Part shown: positions 26,844 to 35,594 of the stretch, piece by piece
Layout: each line of letters begins with the position of its first letter
Position numbering within the stretch: the stretch's first letter is position 1
From: Subdoligranulum variabile
Lineage (GTDB): Bacteria > Bacillota > Clostridia > Oscillospirales > Ruminococcaceae
Direction of reading: 5' to 3'
Assembly (NCBI GenBank): GCA_004554775.1
Contig: SFKI01000007.1
Span: forward strand, 1 to 64,000
Length of the DNA stretch: 64,000 nt
Position numbers and translations under genes: made by a program
Notes under the pieces: generated by a model
What the model saw: only the letters and a program-made list of their open reading frames with translations
Database searches by the model: none
Told to the model about the DNA's origin: nothing

Positions 26844-26880
26844 ATGTTTTTAGTATCAGTATAGGAAGTAGAAAGTATAG
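26837..26880 (+). repeat. CTATACT / AGTATAG repeats, candidate operator
   Basis: CTATACT (26837-26843) is the exact inverted copy of AGTATAG at 26858-26864, and AGTATAG occurs again at 26874-26880, 16 bp further on. They cover the -10 and the start of the transcribed leader of the polysaccharide operon. Function is inferred. Confidence 0.5.
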
Positions 26881-26940
26881 AAATAGGGAAAGGCCGCGTG
26901 CGCAGCGCCCGGCCGCATGCAACGAAGCGGGGAGACCACT

Positions 26941-27711
26941 TTGCAGACAACGATCATTGTAGCAACGCATAAACCGTACTGGGTGCCGGACGATCCGATG
27001 TATCTGCCGGTACAGATGGGCCATGCCATCCACCCGGCCTGCGGGTATATCGGCGATGACACGGGCGAGAATATCTCAGAGCGCAACGCCAATTTCTGCG
27101 AACTGACCGGCCTGTACTGGGCGGCGCACAACATTGATTCCGATTATATCGGCATCGTGCATTACCGCCGCTACTTCGCCAGCCGCAAAAAAAGCATCTT
27201 TGATGCCAAAAAGCGCCGCGTCATCAGCCACGAGGAACTTTGCGCCATCCTGGCCACCACCAACGTGGTGCTGCCCAAAGAGCGCCACTATTTTATCGAG
27301 ACCAACTACACCCAGTACATCCACGCCCACCACAAACAGGACCTGGCCGTCACCCGCGCGATCATTGCGCGCAAATGCCCGGAATATCTGCCCGCCTACG
27401 ACATGTACATGTCCAAAACACACGGGCACCATTTTAATATGTTCGTGATGAAGCGGGAACTGCTGCGGCACTACTGCACTTGGCTGTTCGACATCCTGTT
27501 TGAGCTTGAGCGTGAGCTGGACATGACCGGCTACTCCACCAACGACCGCCGCGTGTTCGGCTTTGTCAGCGAACGGTTGCTTGATGCCTGGCTCATCACC
27601 AACAACATCAGTTACGAAGAACTCGATATCGTCTATATGGAACACCAGAACTGGCTGCACAAGGGCACCCAGTTCCTGAAACGAAAATTTTTCCCGAAAA
27701 AAGATGACTGA
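26941..27711 (+). CDS. DUF4422 putative glycosyltransferase
   Basis: A 256-aa protein of the DUF4422 family found in capsule and exopolysaccharide loci. The typical core GDDTGENISERNANFCELT is followed by the IGIVHYRRYF motif. It is predicted to be a cytoplasmic, membrane-associated glycosyltransferase; donor and acceptor are unknown. The start is taken as TTG 26941 because GGGGAG lies 6 nt upstream; an in-frame ATG at 26917 lacks a site. It opens an eight-gene operon and overlaps the next gene by 8 bp. Confidence 0.85.
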   Translation: MQTTIIVATHKPYWVPDDPMYLPVQMGHAIHPACGYIGDDTGENISERNANFCELTGLYWAAHNIDSDYIGIVHYRRYFASRKKSIFDAKKRRVISHEELCAILATTNVVLPKERHYFIETNYTQYIHAHHKQDLAVTRAIIARKCPEYLPAYDMYMSKTHGHHFNMFVMKRELLRHYCTWLFDILFELERELDMTGYSTNDRRVFGFVSERLLDAWLITNNISYEELDIVYMEHQNWLHKGTQFLKRKFFPKKDD

Positions 27712-28597
27712 ATCATTACGGACCGCCGCGGTGGTCGTGACCTATAACCGTCTGCCGCTGCTGCGCCAATGCCTGGCAGCGCTCACCTCCCAGACCGCGC
27801 TGGGGCTTACGATCTTTCTCATTGATAACGCCAGCACCGACGGCACCGCCGAAGCCGTAGCCGCCATGACGCTGCCCAACCTTGTCTACCGCAACACCGG
27901 CAAAAACCTGGGCGGGGCAGGGGGCTTTGCCTACGGCGTGCGGGAAGCCGTCCTCGCCGGGTACGATGCCCTCTGGCTTATGGACGATGACACACTGCCC
28001 ACCCCCACGGCGCTGGCAGAATTTTTGCAGGCTGACCGCGATCTGCACGGCCGGTACGGCTGGCTTTCCGGCCGTGCCCTTGCCCCGGATGGCACCGACC
28101 AGCCGATGAATTTGCAGCGCGTAACGCCCTATAAAGACTTGCCAAACTTTGACGGCGCGCGCATCCCAGCGGTCATGGCAAGCTTTGTCTCGCTGTTTCT
28201 GCGCACCGAGACTGTGCGCCGCTATGGCCTGCCCATCGCCGAGTTTTTCATCTGGTCCGACGATTGGGAGTACACCCGCCGTATTTCCCGGGCGCAGCCC
28301 TGTTACGTCATCCCGGCCAGTCGGGTCGTACACGCGATGCAGAACCCCGGCATTGTGAACATTGCCGCCGATGTGCCCGCCCGGTGGGAGCGCTACCGCT
28401 ATTTTTACCGCAATGACGTGGTACTTTACCGGCGCGAAGGGGTGCGCGGCTGGCTGTGGCTGCTGGCAAAAGATGCCTGGCACACCGTACAGGTGCTGCG
28501 CAGTCCGCAGGGCCGCAAGGCCTGGCGCATCGGCATCATATGGAAAGGATTCTTCGCCGGGGTTCGCTTTGCCCCCGAGATACCCATGCTGCCATGA
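27704..28597 (+). CDS. Family 2 glycosyltransferase, GlfT2/rhamnosyltransferase-like
   Basis: A 297-aa GT-A fold enzyme. The N-terminal VVVTYNRLPLL motif, the IDNASTDGT nucleotide-binding turn, GGAGGFAYGV, and the metal-binding LMDDDT (near residue 92) are followed by IWSDDWEYTRRI, where the acid/base aspartate is expected. This pattern resembles galactofuranosyl- and rhamnosyltransferases. The sugar is not determinable here. Its stop overlaps the next start (ATGA). Confidence 0.88.
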   Translation: MTESLRTAAVVVTYNRLPLLRQCLAALTSQTALGLTIFLIDNASTDGTAEAVAAMTLPNLVYRNTGKNLGGAGGFAYGVREAVLAGYDALWLMDDDTLPTPTALAEFLQADRDLHGRYGWLSGRALAPDGTDQPMNLQRVTPYKDLPNFDGARIPAVMASFVSLFLRTETVRRYGLPIAEFFIWSDDWEYTRRISRAQPCYVIPASRVVHAMQNPGIVNIAADVPARWERYRYFYRNDVVLYRREGVRGWLWLLAKDAWHTVQVLRSPQGRKAWRIGIIWKGFFAGVRFAPEIPMLP

Positions 28598-30327
28598 AAC
28601 TGACTGAAACGCTTCTGCACAAGGCTGCGCCGTACCCGGTGGTGGCCTTTGATGTGCTTGATACGCTCATCAAGCGCGATGCGGCCCGCCCCACCGACCT
28701 GTTTGCGATGCTGGGCGCGGATTTCGCCAAAGCCCGCACCCGGGCTGAAACCGAGGCCCGCGCCGCCAAAAGGGGGGAAGTGACGCTTGCTGATATCTAC
28801 GCCCGCCCCTGCATGGCAGGCTATGACCCGGCTGCTGAGCGCGCCGCCGAGCTTGCCTGTGCCGTGCCCAACCTGCCGGTGCTGCAGGCGGCCCGTGCAC
28901 TGCATGCGCAGGGCAAGCGAATCTACTACATCTCCGACATGTATCTGCCCAAAGCCCAGTTGGATGCCATGCTGCAAAAATGCGGCTACACATTTCTGGA
29001 CGGCGGTTTTGTCTCGGCAGATTACGGCGTGCAAAAGCGCAGCGGCAAGCTGTTCGGGGTCTTCTTGCGTGAGACGAACACCCGCGCGCAGGATGTTCTT
29101 TTCATTGGGGACAGCTGGCGTGCCGATGTGGCCGGGGCTGCTCTCGGCGGCATCCGTGCCTGGCACCTGCCAACGCAGGAGCTGCCGCGCGAAGGCTTGC
29201 CCGCCGGCGCAGTGGCTGCGTTCACCGCCAACCGTCTGTCGCGTTTTTCCGGCGCCGAAGCCTACGGCTTCTCGGTGCTTGGTCCTTTGGCCGTAGCGTA
29301 CTGCCAGTGGTTGTACGCGCAGGCACAGCAGCACCCCGGGGCCAGGCTTTTCTTCCTCGCGCGGGATATGTACCTGATGCGCCAGGTCTACGCGCTGCTT
29401 TACCCTGGCGAAGCCACTGCCTACCTGCAGGTATCCCGCCGCAGCCTTTGCCCGCTGCTGCTGGCGCAAAAGCAGTGGGACTTACTGCTGACCGCTCTGC
29501 CGCGCCAATCGCTTACCGGTGCACAGATCGCCGCTTACTGCGGCACCGCCTGCCCGCCGGAACAGCAGGCTGAATCGTATGATTTGAAGCATGCCCCCGA
29601 TACTGCCCGCAGCCTTCTGCAAACGCTGGCACCCCCCGCGGATGCTGACGCCGTATCCGCCTACCTTGCCCGGCAAAACCTGCGGGCAGGGGATATCCTT
29701 GTGGATATCGGCAGCGGCGGTACGACCCAAATGCTGCTGCAAGCTTTGTGCGGCATCCCGCTGCACGGCTGCCAGCTTTCTTGTGACGACCGCCTGCGTG
29801 GGCGGCTCAGCGAAGCGGAGACTGCCGTCTTTCTGTTTGACGGCCAGCCCGCGCCGCTGCTTTACTGGGCGGGCCAGCCGATGCTCGAACGTTTGATTTC
29901 TGAGGATGTCGGCGCGACCCTCGGCTACACCCAAACCGCCCAGGACATCACCGTCCGGCAGGCCCCACAGCAGCCCACTGCGCTGCTGGCCGCTTTGCAG
30001 CAGGGTGCGCTGCGCTTTGCCGAAAGCTGGCAGGCGTCGTTTTTGCAGGCTCTCACCATCCCGCCCGCAGCCGCTATTGCGCCGTTTCTGCGCCTGGTCG
30101 GCCAGCCCACGGCGGGGGAGACCGCCCTGCTGGGTGATCTGACCGTCGAGGATGGCGGCGTTTACCCGCTGGCCGCGCCGCGCAAAGCGGGGTACTACCT
30201 CACCCATGCCAGGCAGGCCGGGCGGGATTTTTCCGCTGCACGGTGGAAGATCGGCTTTTTAAAGCGGCTGGCCCCGCTGCCGCTGCCCTATGACCGGCTG
30301 TATGCCCGACTAAAAAACAAATCGTGA
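28594..30327 (+). CDS. HAD-domain protein with large uncharacterised C-terminal region
   Basis: A 577-aa protein of a kind seen in surface-polysaccharide loci. Residues 10-210 are HAD-like: FDVLDTL (D20, D23), SDMYLP, and GDSWRADVAGA near 171. Residues 245-577 form a second domain with recurring family motifs: FLARDMYLM, YLQVSRRS, and VDIGSGGTTQM in place of the more usual 'DIGW.G..Q'. The function of this fusion is unknown; the location suggests processing or attachment of a phosphorylated sugar. The start overlaps the GT2 stop by 4 bp. Confidence 0.72.
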   Translation: MKLTETLLHKAAPYPVVAFDVLDTLIKRDAARPTDLFAMLGADFAKARTRAETEARAAKRGEVTLADIYARPCMAGYDPAAERAAELACAVPNLPVLQAARALHAQGKRIYYISDMYLPKAQLDAMLQKCGYTFLDGGFVSADYGVQKRSGKLFGVFLRETNTRAQDVLFIGDSWRADVAGAALGGIRAWHLPTQELPREGLPAGAVAAFTANRLSRFSGAEAYGFSVLGPLAVAYCQWLYAQAQQHPGARLFFLARDMYLMRQVYALLYPGEATAYLQVSRRSLCPLLLAQKQWDLLLTALPRQSLTGAQIAAYCGTACPPEQQAESYDLKHAPDTARSLLQTLAPPADADAVSAYLARQNLRAGDILVDIGSGGTTQMLLQALCGIPLHGCQLSCDDRLRGRLSEAETAVFLFDGQPAPLLYWAGQPMLERLISEDVGATLGYTQTAQDITVRQAPQQPTALLAALQQGALRFAESWQASFLQALTIPPAAAIAPFLRLVGQPTAGETALLGDLTVEDGGVYPLAAPRKAGYYLTHARQAGRDFSAARWKIGFLKRLAPLPLPYDRLYARLKNKS

Positions 30328-30344
30328 AAGGAGTGCAGGACGTT

Positions 30345-31370
30345 ATGCCGCCGCGTATCAGCGTTATCGTGCCCATCTACAATGCGGCATCCACCCTGCG
30401 GGCTGCGGTGCAGTCCATTCTTACCCAGGATATCGCCGGGCTGGAAGTGCTGCTTGTGGACGATGGCTCCACCGATGCCACCCCTGGCCTTTGCCACGAC
30501 CTGGCCCAGCGGGACGACCGCGTGCAGGTCATCACCCAGAAAAACGCAGGCATCTGTGCAGCGCGCAACCGCGGTTTATCGGCAGCCGAGGGCGTCTATG
30601 TGACCTTTTGCGACGACGACGACCTGCTGCTGCCCGGCGCGCTGGCCCTGCTGCTGCAAAAAGCCGAGGATACCGGTGCCGACATCGTCCGCGCCGATTA
30701 CGAGCTCGTGCATGTCGGCCCGAACGGCACCGAGACTGTGCAGCCCCACCCGGCGGGCACGGCGTGCGATCTGGCCGCGGACGGCGACTACCGCCGATTT
30801 TTGCAAAACAGCGGTCCGCAGTTTGTCTGGAACGCCCTCTACCGCCGCGCCGCCATCGGCGGGCTGCGTTTTGACGAGCACTGCCGCTTCGGGCTTGAGG
30901 ATTTCATCTTCAACGCTGCACTCTACGCCCGCACCGACAAAGTGTACTACCTGCCGCAGCCTGTGTACCGCCATTTTGAAAGCGGGCAAAGCACCTCGCA
31001 GTGCCAGACCGTGCAGGCCGTGCAGGGGCGCATCAAAGTGCTGGATCGCTGGATGGCGGCCGAGTACCAGGCCATCCGGGCCCGCTGCCCCGAAGCAGCC
31101 CGCCCCGCCGCGTGGAACGACCGCCGCGCACAGGCTGTGACCTTTCTGATGCACCAGTTCGCGGACGCCAATGCCCCCGGTGCATTGCGCCGTTACGGCT
31201 GGCGCACGCTGCGCGGGGTATTGGGCCAATACCCGGCTGCACCGCCCTGGCAAAATGCTGGGCCCAATAAAAAACAAACCGGCGCTTTGCTGCTGTATGA
31301 TCTGCGGCTGCAACGCCTGTATGAACTGTGGGCCAACCGCCCCCAAAACCGCAGGAGGGAACTGCCATGA
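30345..31370 (+). CDS. Family 2 glycosyltransferase
   Basis: A 341-aa GT-A enzyme. It opens with ISVIVPIYNAASTL, then LLVDDGSTDATP, AGICAARNRGL and the metal-binding FCDDDDLL; the acceptor-side motif is FGLEDFIFN. An AAAGGAG site fixes the ATG at 30345, not the GTG at 30324. It probably adds one sugar to the lipid-linked polysaccharide precursor. The last third is basic and lacks membrane helices. Confidence 0.9.
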   Translation: MPPRISVIVPIYNAASTLRAAVQSILTQDIAGLEVLLVDDGSTDATPGLCHDLAQRDDRVQVITQKNAGICAARNRGLSAAEGVYVTFCDDDDLLLPGALALLLQKAEDTGADIVRADYELVHVGPNGTETVQPHPAGTACDLAADGDYRRFLQNSGPQFVWNALYRRAAIGGLRFDEHCRFGLEDFIFNAALYARTDKVYYLPQPVYRHFESGQSTSQCQTVQAVQGRIKVLDRWMAAEYQAIRARCPEAARPAAWNDRRAQAVTFLMHQFADANAPGALRRYGWRTLRGVLGQYPAAPPWQNAGPNKKQTGALLLYDLRLQRLYELWANRPQNRRRELP

Positions 31371-32206
31371 AAACGATTCTAGTTACCGGCGCGGCCGGGT
31401 ATATCGGCCGACACGTTGTAAAAAATGCGCTGGATCGCGGCTATAAGGTCATCGCGTCGGACTTCTCGTTCAAAGGTGTGGATGAACGGGCAGAGTTCTG
31501 CGATGTGCCGATCTTCAGCGGGGACAGGGAGATTTATCGCAAGGTCGGCAACCCGGATATCTGCATTCACCTGGCCTGGCGCGATGGCTTCCGCCACAAC
31601 TCCCCGGCGCATATGCGCGATCTGTCCGCCCACGTCACATTCCTCAACGACCTTGTTGCAGGCGGCTTACAAGATCTAAGCGTCATGGGCACGATGCACG
31701 AAGTCGGCTACTGGGAGGGTGCCATCAACGAAAGCACCCCCTGCAAACCGCAGAGCCAGTATGGCATCGCCAAAAACGCGCTGCGCCAAAGCCTGATGCT
31801 CTCGCTGGACGGCGGCTCCTGCAAGCTGCACTGGCTGCGCGCGTACTATATCACCGGTGATGAAGCCCACGGCAGCTCGATCTTTGCCAAGCTGGCCCAA
31901 GCCGAGTTGGACGGCAAAAAGACCTTCCCATTCACCAGCGGCAAAAACCTCTATGATTTTATCGACGTGGACGAGCTTGCCAACATGATCGTCGCCGCCA
32001 GCGTGCAGGAGGAGATCAACGGCATCATCAATGTCTGCACCGGTGAGCCGCGCAGTTTGGCCGATCGGGTCGAGCAGTTCCTGCGCGATAAAAACTACAA
32101 GATCAAGCTGGACTACGGTGCCTTCCCGGACCGCCCGTATGACAGCCCCGGCACCTGGGGCGACGCGACCAAAATCAAACAAATTCTCAAAAAGGATCAG
32201 CTATGA
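31367..32206 (+). CDS. NAD(P)-dependent epimerase/dehydratase (extended SDR)
   Basis: A 279-aa Rossmann-fold enzyme: GAAGYIGRHV near residue 7 binds the dinucleotide, and the catalytic YGIAK sits near residue 132. Extended SDRs in such loci make nucleotide sugars such as dTDP-rhamnose or dTDP-6-deoxy-talose. Which one is not decided by sequence. It overlaps both neighbours by 4 bp. Confidence 0.82.
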   Translation: MKTILVTGAAGYIGRHVVKNALDRGYKVIASDFSFKGVDERAEFCDVPIFSGDREIYRKVGNPDICIHLAWRDGFRHNSPAHMRDLSAHVTFLNDLVAGGLQDLSVMGTMHEVGYWEGAINESTPCKPQSQYGIAKNALRQSLMLSLDGGSCKLHWLRAYYITGDEAHGSSIFAKLAQAELDGKKTFPFTSGKNLYDFIDVDELANMIVAASVQEEINGIINVCTGEPRSLADRVEQFLRDKNYKIKLDYGAFPDRPYDSPGTWGDATKIKQILKKDQL

Positions 32207-34146
32207 AACGATTGGGCATTTTCTTCTTCTACGAGAAAAACGGCGATGTAGATGAATTTATTACCTACTACCTCGCAGATCTGGCAAAAAACCTGACCGA
32301 ACTGGTCGTGGTCTGCAACGGCAAGCTCAGCGCACAGGGCCGCGCCGCGTTCTCGCAGTTTACCGGGAACATCATTGTGCGCGAGAATAAGGGCCTCGAC
32401 GTCTGGGCCTACAAGACTGCGCTGGATTCCTACGGGTGGGAGAAGCTCTCTGAGTTTGACGAGATCGTCATGACCAACTCCACCCTGATGGGCCCCGTAC
32501 GCCCCCTGCAAGAGATGTTTGACGCCATGGCCGAAAATCAGGACCTGGATTTCTGGGGCCTGTCCCTGCATCACGGTGCCAAATCCAACCCGTTCAAGGG
32601 CAAGCACATTTATAATTATCTGCCGGTGCACATCCAGTCGCACTTCATCGTCTACCGCCAGCGCTTTGTCCAAAGCCCGGAGCTGCAGCAGTATTGGGAT
32701 AACATGCCCATGATCGCCGACTATAACGATTCCGTTCAACGGTACGAGGCCGTCTTTACCAAGCAGTTCGAGGATCGCGGCTTCAAGTGGGACGTCTATG
32801 TCAAGACCGACGACCTCAAAGACTTTACCGACTATCCGCTGCTGGTCTGCCCGACGAAACTGCTGCGCGAGAAAAAGTGCCCGCTTTTTAAGCGCCGCAG
32901 CTTTATGCACACGCTGGAAGCCTACCTCAACGATACGGCAGGCGAGCCGGTGCAGGAGCTGTATGCCTACCTGCGCGATGAGACCGACTACCCGCTCGAC
33001 CTCATCTGGAAAAACATGATCCGCACCATGCACCCGCATGAGTTCACCCGTAATCTGGGGCTGACGCGCATCATCCCACCCACGGTGCAAAACAAGGCCC
33101 AGGCCGAAGAAATCCGCGCCAACCGCAAGATCGCCCTGGCGATGCACCTCTATTTTATGGATATGCTCGACCAGAGCATGGCCTTTGCCGCCAAGTTCCC
33201 GCCGGAGACCGATGTGTTCATCTCAACGAACGAGCCCGGCAAAAAGGCCGAGATCGAAAAAGCCTTTGCCGCCCTGTCGCTGCACAGCGTCACCGTCACG
33301 GTGGTGGAAAACCGCGGCCGCGATGTCGGTGCGTTCCTCTGCGATCTGGCCCCGCAGCTGCGCGGGTATGACTACGCCTGCTTCATGCACGACAAAAAGG
33401 CCATCCAGACCAAGCCCGGCAGCGTGGGTGCCAGCTTCGGCTATGTCTGCAACGAGAATGTCTGCAAAAACGCCGCCCATGTGCTCAATGTGCTGTGCGA
33501 GTTCGAAAACGACCCCTACCTCGGCATCCTCTGCCCGCCGTTCCCCGCGCATGGCCTGTATTTTATGAACATGTGTTCCGGCGGCTGGGGCCCTAATTTC
33601 GAGAACACGAAAAAGCTGCTTAAGGAAACGCTCAAACTCGATGTACCCATCGCGGGCGAGGAATCGCCCATTGCGCCCTATGGCAGTGTGTTCTGGTTCC
33701 GCCCCAAAGCACTGGCCCCGCTGTTTGACCACGGCTGGCAGCATACGGATTTCCCGCCCGAGCCGCTGCCCCAGGACGGCACTATCAGCCATGCGATCGA
33801 GCGTGTCTATCCGTTCGTTGCGCAGGCAGCCGGTTACTACCCGGCTGCTGTCATGAGCCGCGACTACGCCGTGACCCGGAACGACACCATGCAGGCCTAC
33901 GCCACCGGCATGATCCGCCCGCTGGCCCGCGTGTTTGACTGCACCACCTTCTGGGGGGCTTCCAGCGCCGCTACCGGCTTTGCGGCCAAGCGCCACCTGT
34001 TTGGTACCTACGGCCCGTACGCCAACAGCCGCCGCCGTCACGCCCGCAACTGGTTGCGGGATAACCTGCCCGAGTCTGCCTATAAAGGCATCATCACCAC
34101 CAAGCGCGCCATCTTCGGCCCCCACCACGGCCCGTACGAGGATTGA
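32203..34146 (+). CDS. RgpF-type rhamnan synthesis protein
   Basis: A 647-aa protein of the rhamnan synthesis F family, involved in making rhamnose-rich wall polysaccharides in streptococci. The first half contains VVVCNGKL, RENKGLDVWAYKTAL and the QSHFIVYR motif. The second half has VFISTNEPGKK, ENRGRDVGAFLCDL, the FMHDKK motif and a C-terminal ERVYPFVAQAAGYY segment. Both halves look GT-A-like, so it may add two sugars. It is coupled by ATGA overlap to the SDR gene. Confidence 0.85.
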   Translation: MKRLGIFFFYEKNGDVDEFITYYLADLAKNLTELVVVCNGKLSAQGRAAFSQFTGNIIVRENKGLDVWAYKTALDSYGWEKLSEFDEIVMTNSTLMGPVRPLQEMFDAMAENQDLDFWGLSLHHGAKSNPFKGKHIYNYLPVHIQSHFIVYRQRFVQSPELQQYWDNMPMIADYNDSVQRYEAVFTKQFEDRGFKWDVYVKTDDLKDFTDYPLLVCPTKLLREKKCPLFKRRSFMHTLEAYLNDTAGEPVQELYAYLRDETDYPLDLIWKNMIRTMHPHEFTRNLGLTRIIPPTVQNKAQAEEIRANRKIALAMHLYFMDMLDQSMAFAAKFPPETDVFISTNEPGKKAEIEKAFAALSLHSVTVTVVENRGRDVGAFLCDLAPQLRGYDYACFMHDKKAIQTKPGSVGASFGYVCNENVCKNAAHVLNVLCEFENDPYLGILCPPFPAHGLYFMNMCSGGWGPNFENTKKLLKETLKLDVPIAGEESPIAPYGSVFWFRPKALAPLFDHGWQHTDFPPEPLPQDGTISHAIERVYPFVAQAAGYYPAAVMSRDYAVTRNDTMQAYATGMIRPLARVFDCTTFWGASSAATGFAAKRHLFGTYGPYANSRRRHARNWLRDNLPESAYKGIITTKRAIFGPHHGPYED

Positions 34147-34151
34147 CACCC

Positions 34152-35579
34152 ATGAAACGGCTGATCGTTTATTTCCATTACGACCCCCTCGGCCAGATCG
34201 ACACCGCCTGCCGCCTGGCCGTCGAGGCCATGGCCCGCTATGGCGAGGTGTTTTTTATCTCCAACGGCACGCTGCGCCCGGCGGACCGCGCCTGGGCCGC
34301 CGCCGTCACGCTGGCCTGCCGTGAACGGGAAAATACCGGCCTTGACGTGGGCGCGTACAAAGAAGCGCTTGCCGAGATCGGCCGTGAACGGCTGGCAAAC
34401 TATGATGAACTTGTGCTGATGAACTTCACGCTCGCGGGCCCTGTCTGTTCGCTGGCCCCGATGTTCACCGCGATGGAAGCCCGCCCCGAGCTTGCCTTTT
34501 GGGGCTTGACGCGCCACTACGCGATGAAAAGCCGCCGCTTCGGTGGGCGCAGCGGGGAAGTGCCGGAACACCTGCAATCCCACTTTCTGGCCGTGCGCGC
34601 GCCGCTGCTCGACAGTGACGATTTCTGGCGGTATTGGCAGGAAATGCCGCTGCCAAAAAGCTATGAAGAATCCATCGCCAACCATGAAACGCGATTCACC
34701 ACGCACTTTGCCAATCTCGGCTACCGCTGGGATTCCTACGTAAATACGCAGGATTTGAAAGAAACTTTTGTTAATCCCATTATGGCCTGCCCGTGGGAGC
34801 TGCTCGCAAACCGCGGGTGCCCGTTTTTTAAGCGCCGCAGCTTCTTTACGCCCTGCGCGGACGAGCTGCGCCGCACCGATGGCACTGCGGCCCGCGCATT
34901 GTACGACTACGTAAAGCAGGCGACCAACTACCCCGTAGACCTGCTGCTGGCCGCGCTTTTGCAGCGCCAGCCGCTGGATGCACTGGCGGGGGAACTGCAC
35001 TGGCAGTACGTTCTGTCCGAGGCCGTCCCGGCCGAGACCTCGCCCGAATTACAGGCCCAGGGGCTGGCCCTGCTGCATCTGCCGATGCCCGAAAGCGACC
35101 CTGTCACCGCCTGGTATAACCGCGAAGCCGCCCGCATGGCGGATGAGGCCATATTTCAGGCCGCCGCTCTGTTTGCCCGGGAGCCGATGCTGGGCGTTGT
35201 AAGCCCTGCCGTGCCGCTTTGGCCCGCCGCACAGCTTAGCCGTAATGCAGACTGGCAGGCTGCGCGCCCCGCTTTGCAGGGGAGGGTCCGTGTGCCGCTG
35301 GGACAAAATCCACCCCCGGCCCCGGCCTGCGGCTGGGCACTTGTGCGTCTGGCCGCCGTGGCGGACGGTGACACGCTGCCAGCCATCACCACCCCGGCAG
35401 ATGCCTGGCTGCTGCCGCTGAAAGCCCAGCAGAACGGCTTTATCAGCGCCAGCTTTACCACCGCCGCCGGGGCTGCAGCCGCCGCCGACCAGCTGGCCCT
35501 GTACTACCGGCAGGCCGCCGACCCAGGGGCTGTAGCCAAACAGCTCGGGCGGCTCGTCAAACACAAATTCAAACAATAA
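34152..35579 (+). CDS. Shortened RgpF-like paralogue
   Basis: A 475-aa protein paralogous to the preceding RgpF. The first 300 residues align motif by motif: FFISNGTL, ERENTGLDVGAYKEAL, LQSHFLAVR, GYRWDSYVNT, and CPFFKRRSF. The second half is reduced to about 175 Ala-rich residues. It keeps only faint echoes (REPMLGVVSPAVP) and lacks the ENRGRDVGAFL and HDKK blocks. Thus only the N-terminal transferase unit may be active. The ATG at 34152 is preferred to a TTG 9 bp upstream. Confidence 0.75.
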   Translation: MKRLIVYFHYDPLGQIDTACRLAVEAMARYGEVFFISNGTLRPADRAWAAAVTLACRERENTGLDVGAYKEALAEIGRERLANYDELVLMNFTLAGPVCSLAPMFTAMEARPELAFWGLTRHYAMKSRRFGGRSGEVPEHLQSHFLAVRAPLLDSDDFWRYWQEMPLPKSYEESIANHETRFTTHFANLGYRWDSYVNTQDLKETFVNPIMACPWELLANRGCPFFKRRSFFTPCADELRRTDGTAARALYDYVKQATNYPVDLLLAALLQRQPLDALAGELHWQYVLSEAVPAETSPELQAQGLALLHLPMPESDPVTAWYNREAARMADEAIFQAAALFAREPMLGVVSPAVPLWPAAQLSRNADWQAARPALQGRVRVPLGQNPPPAPACGWALVRLAAVADGDTLPAITTPADAWLLPLKAQQNGFISASFTTAAGAAAAADQLALYYRQAADPGAVAKQLGRLVKHKFKQ

Positions 35580-35594
35580 AAGGGGGAGAGCCTT

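Noticed and set aside
34143..34151. TTG start three codons upstream for the second RgpF-like gene
   Set aside because: The ATG at 34152 fits better with the upstream GAGGA and matches the start MKRL of the paralogue.
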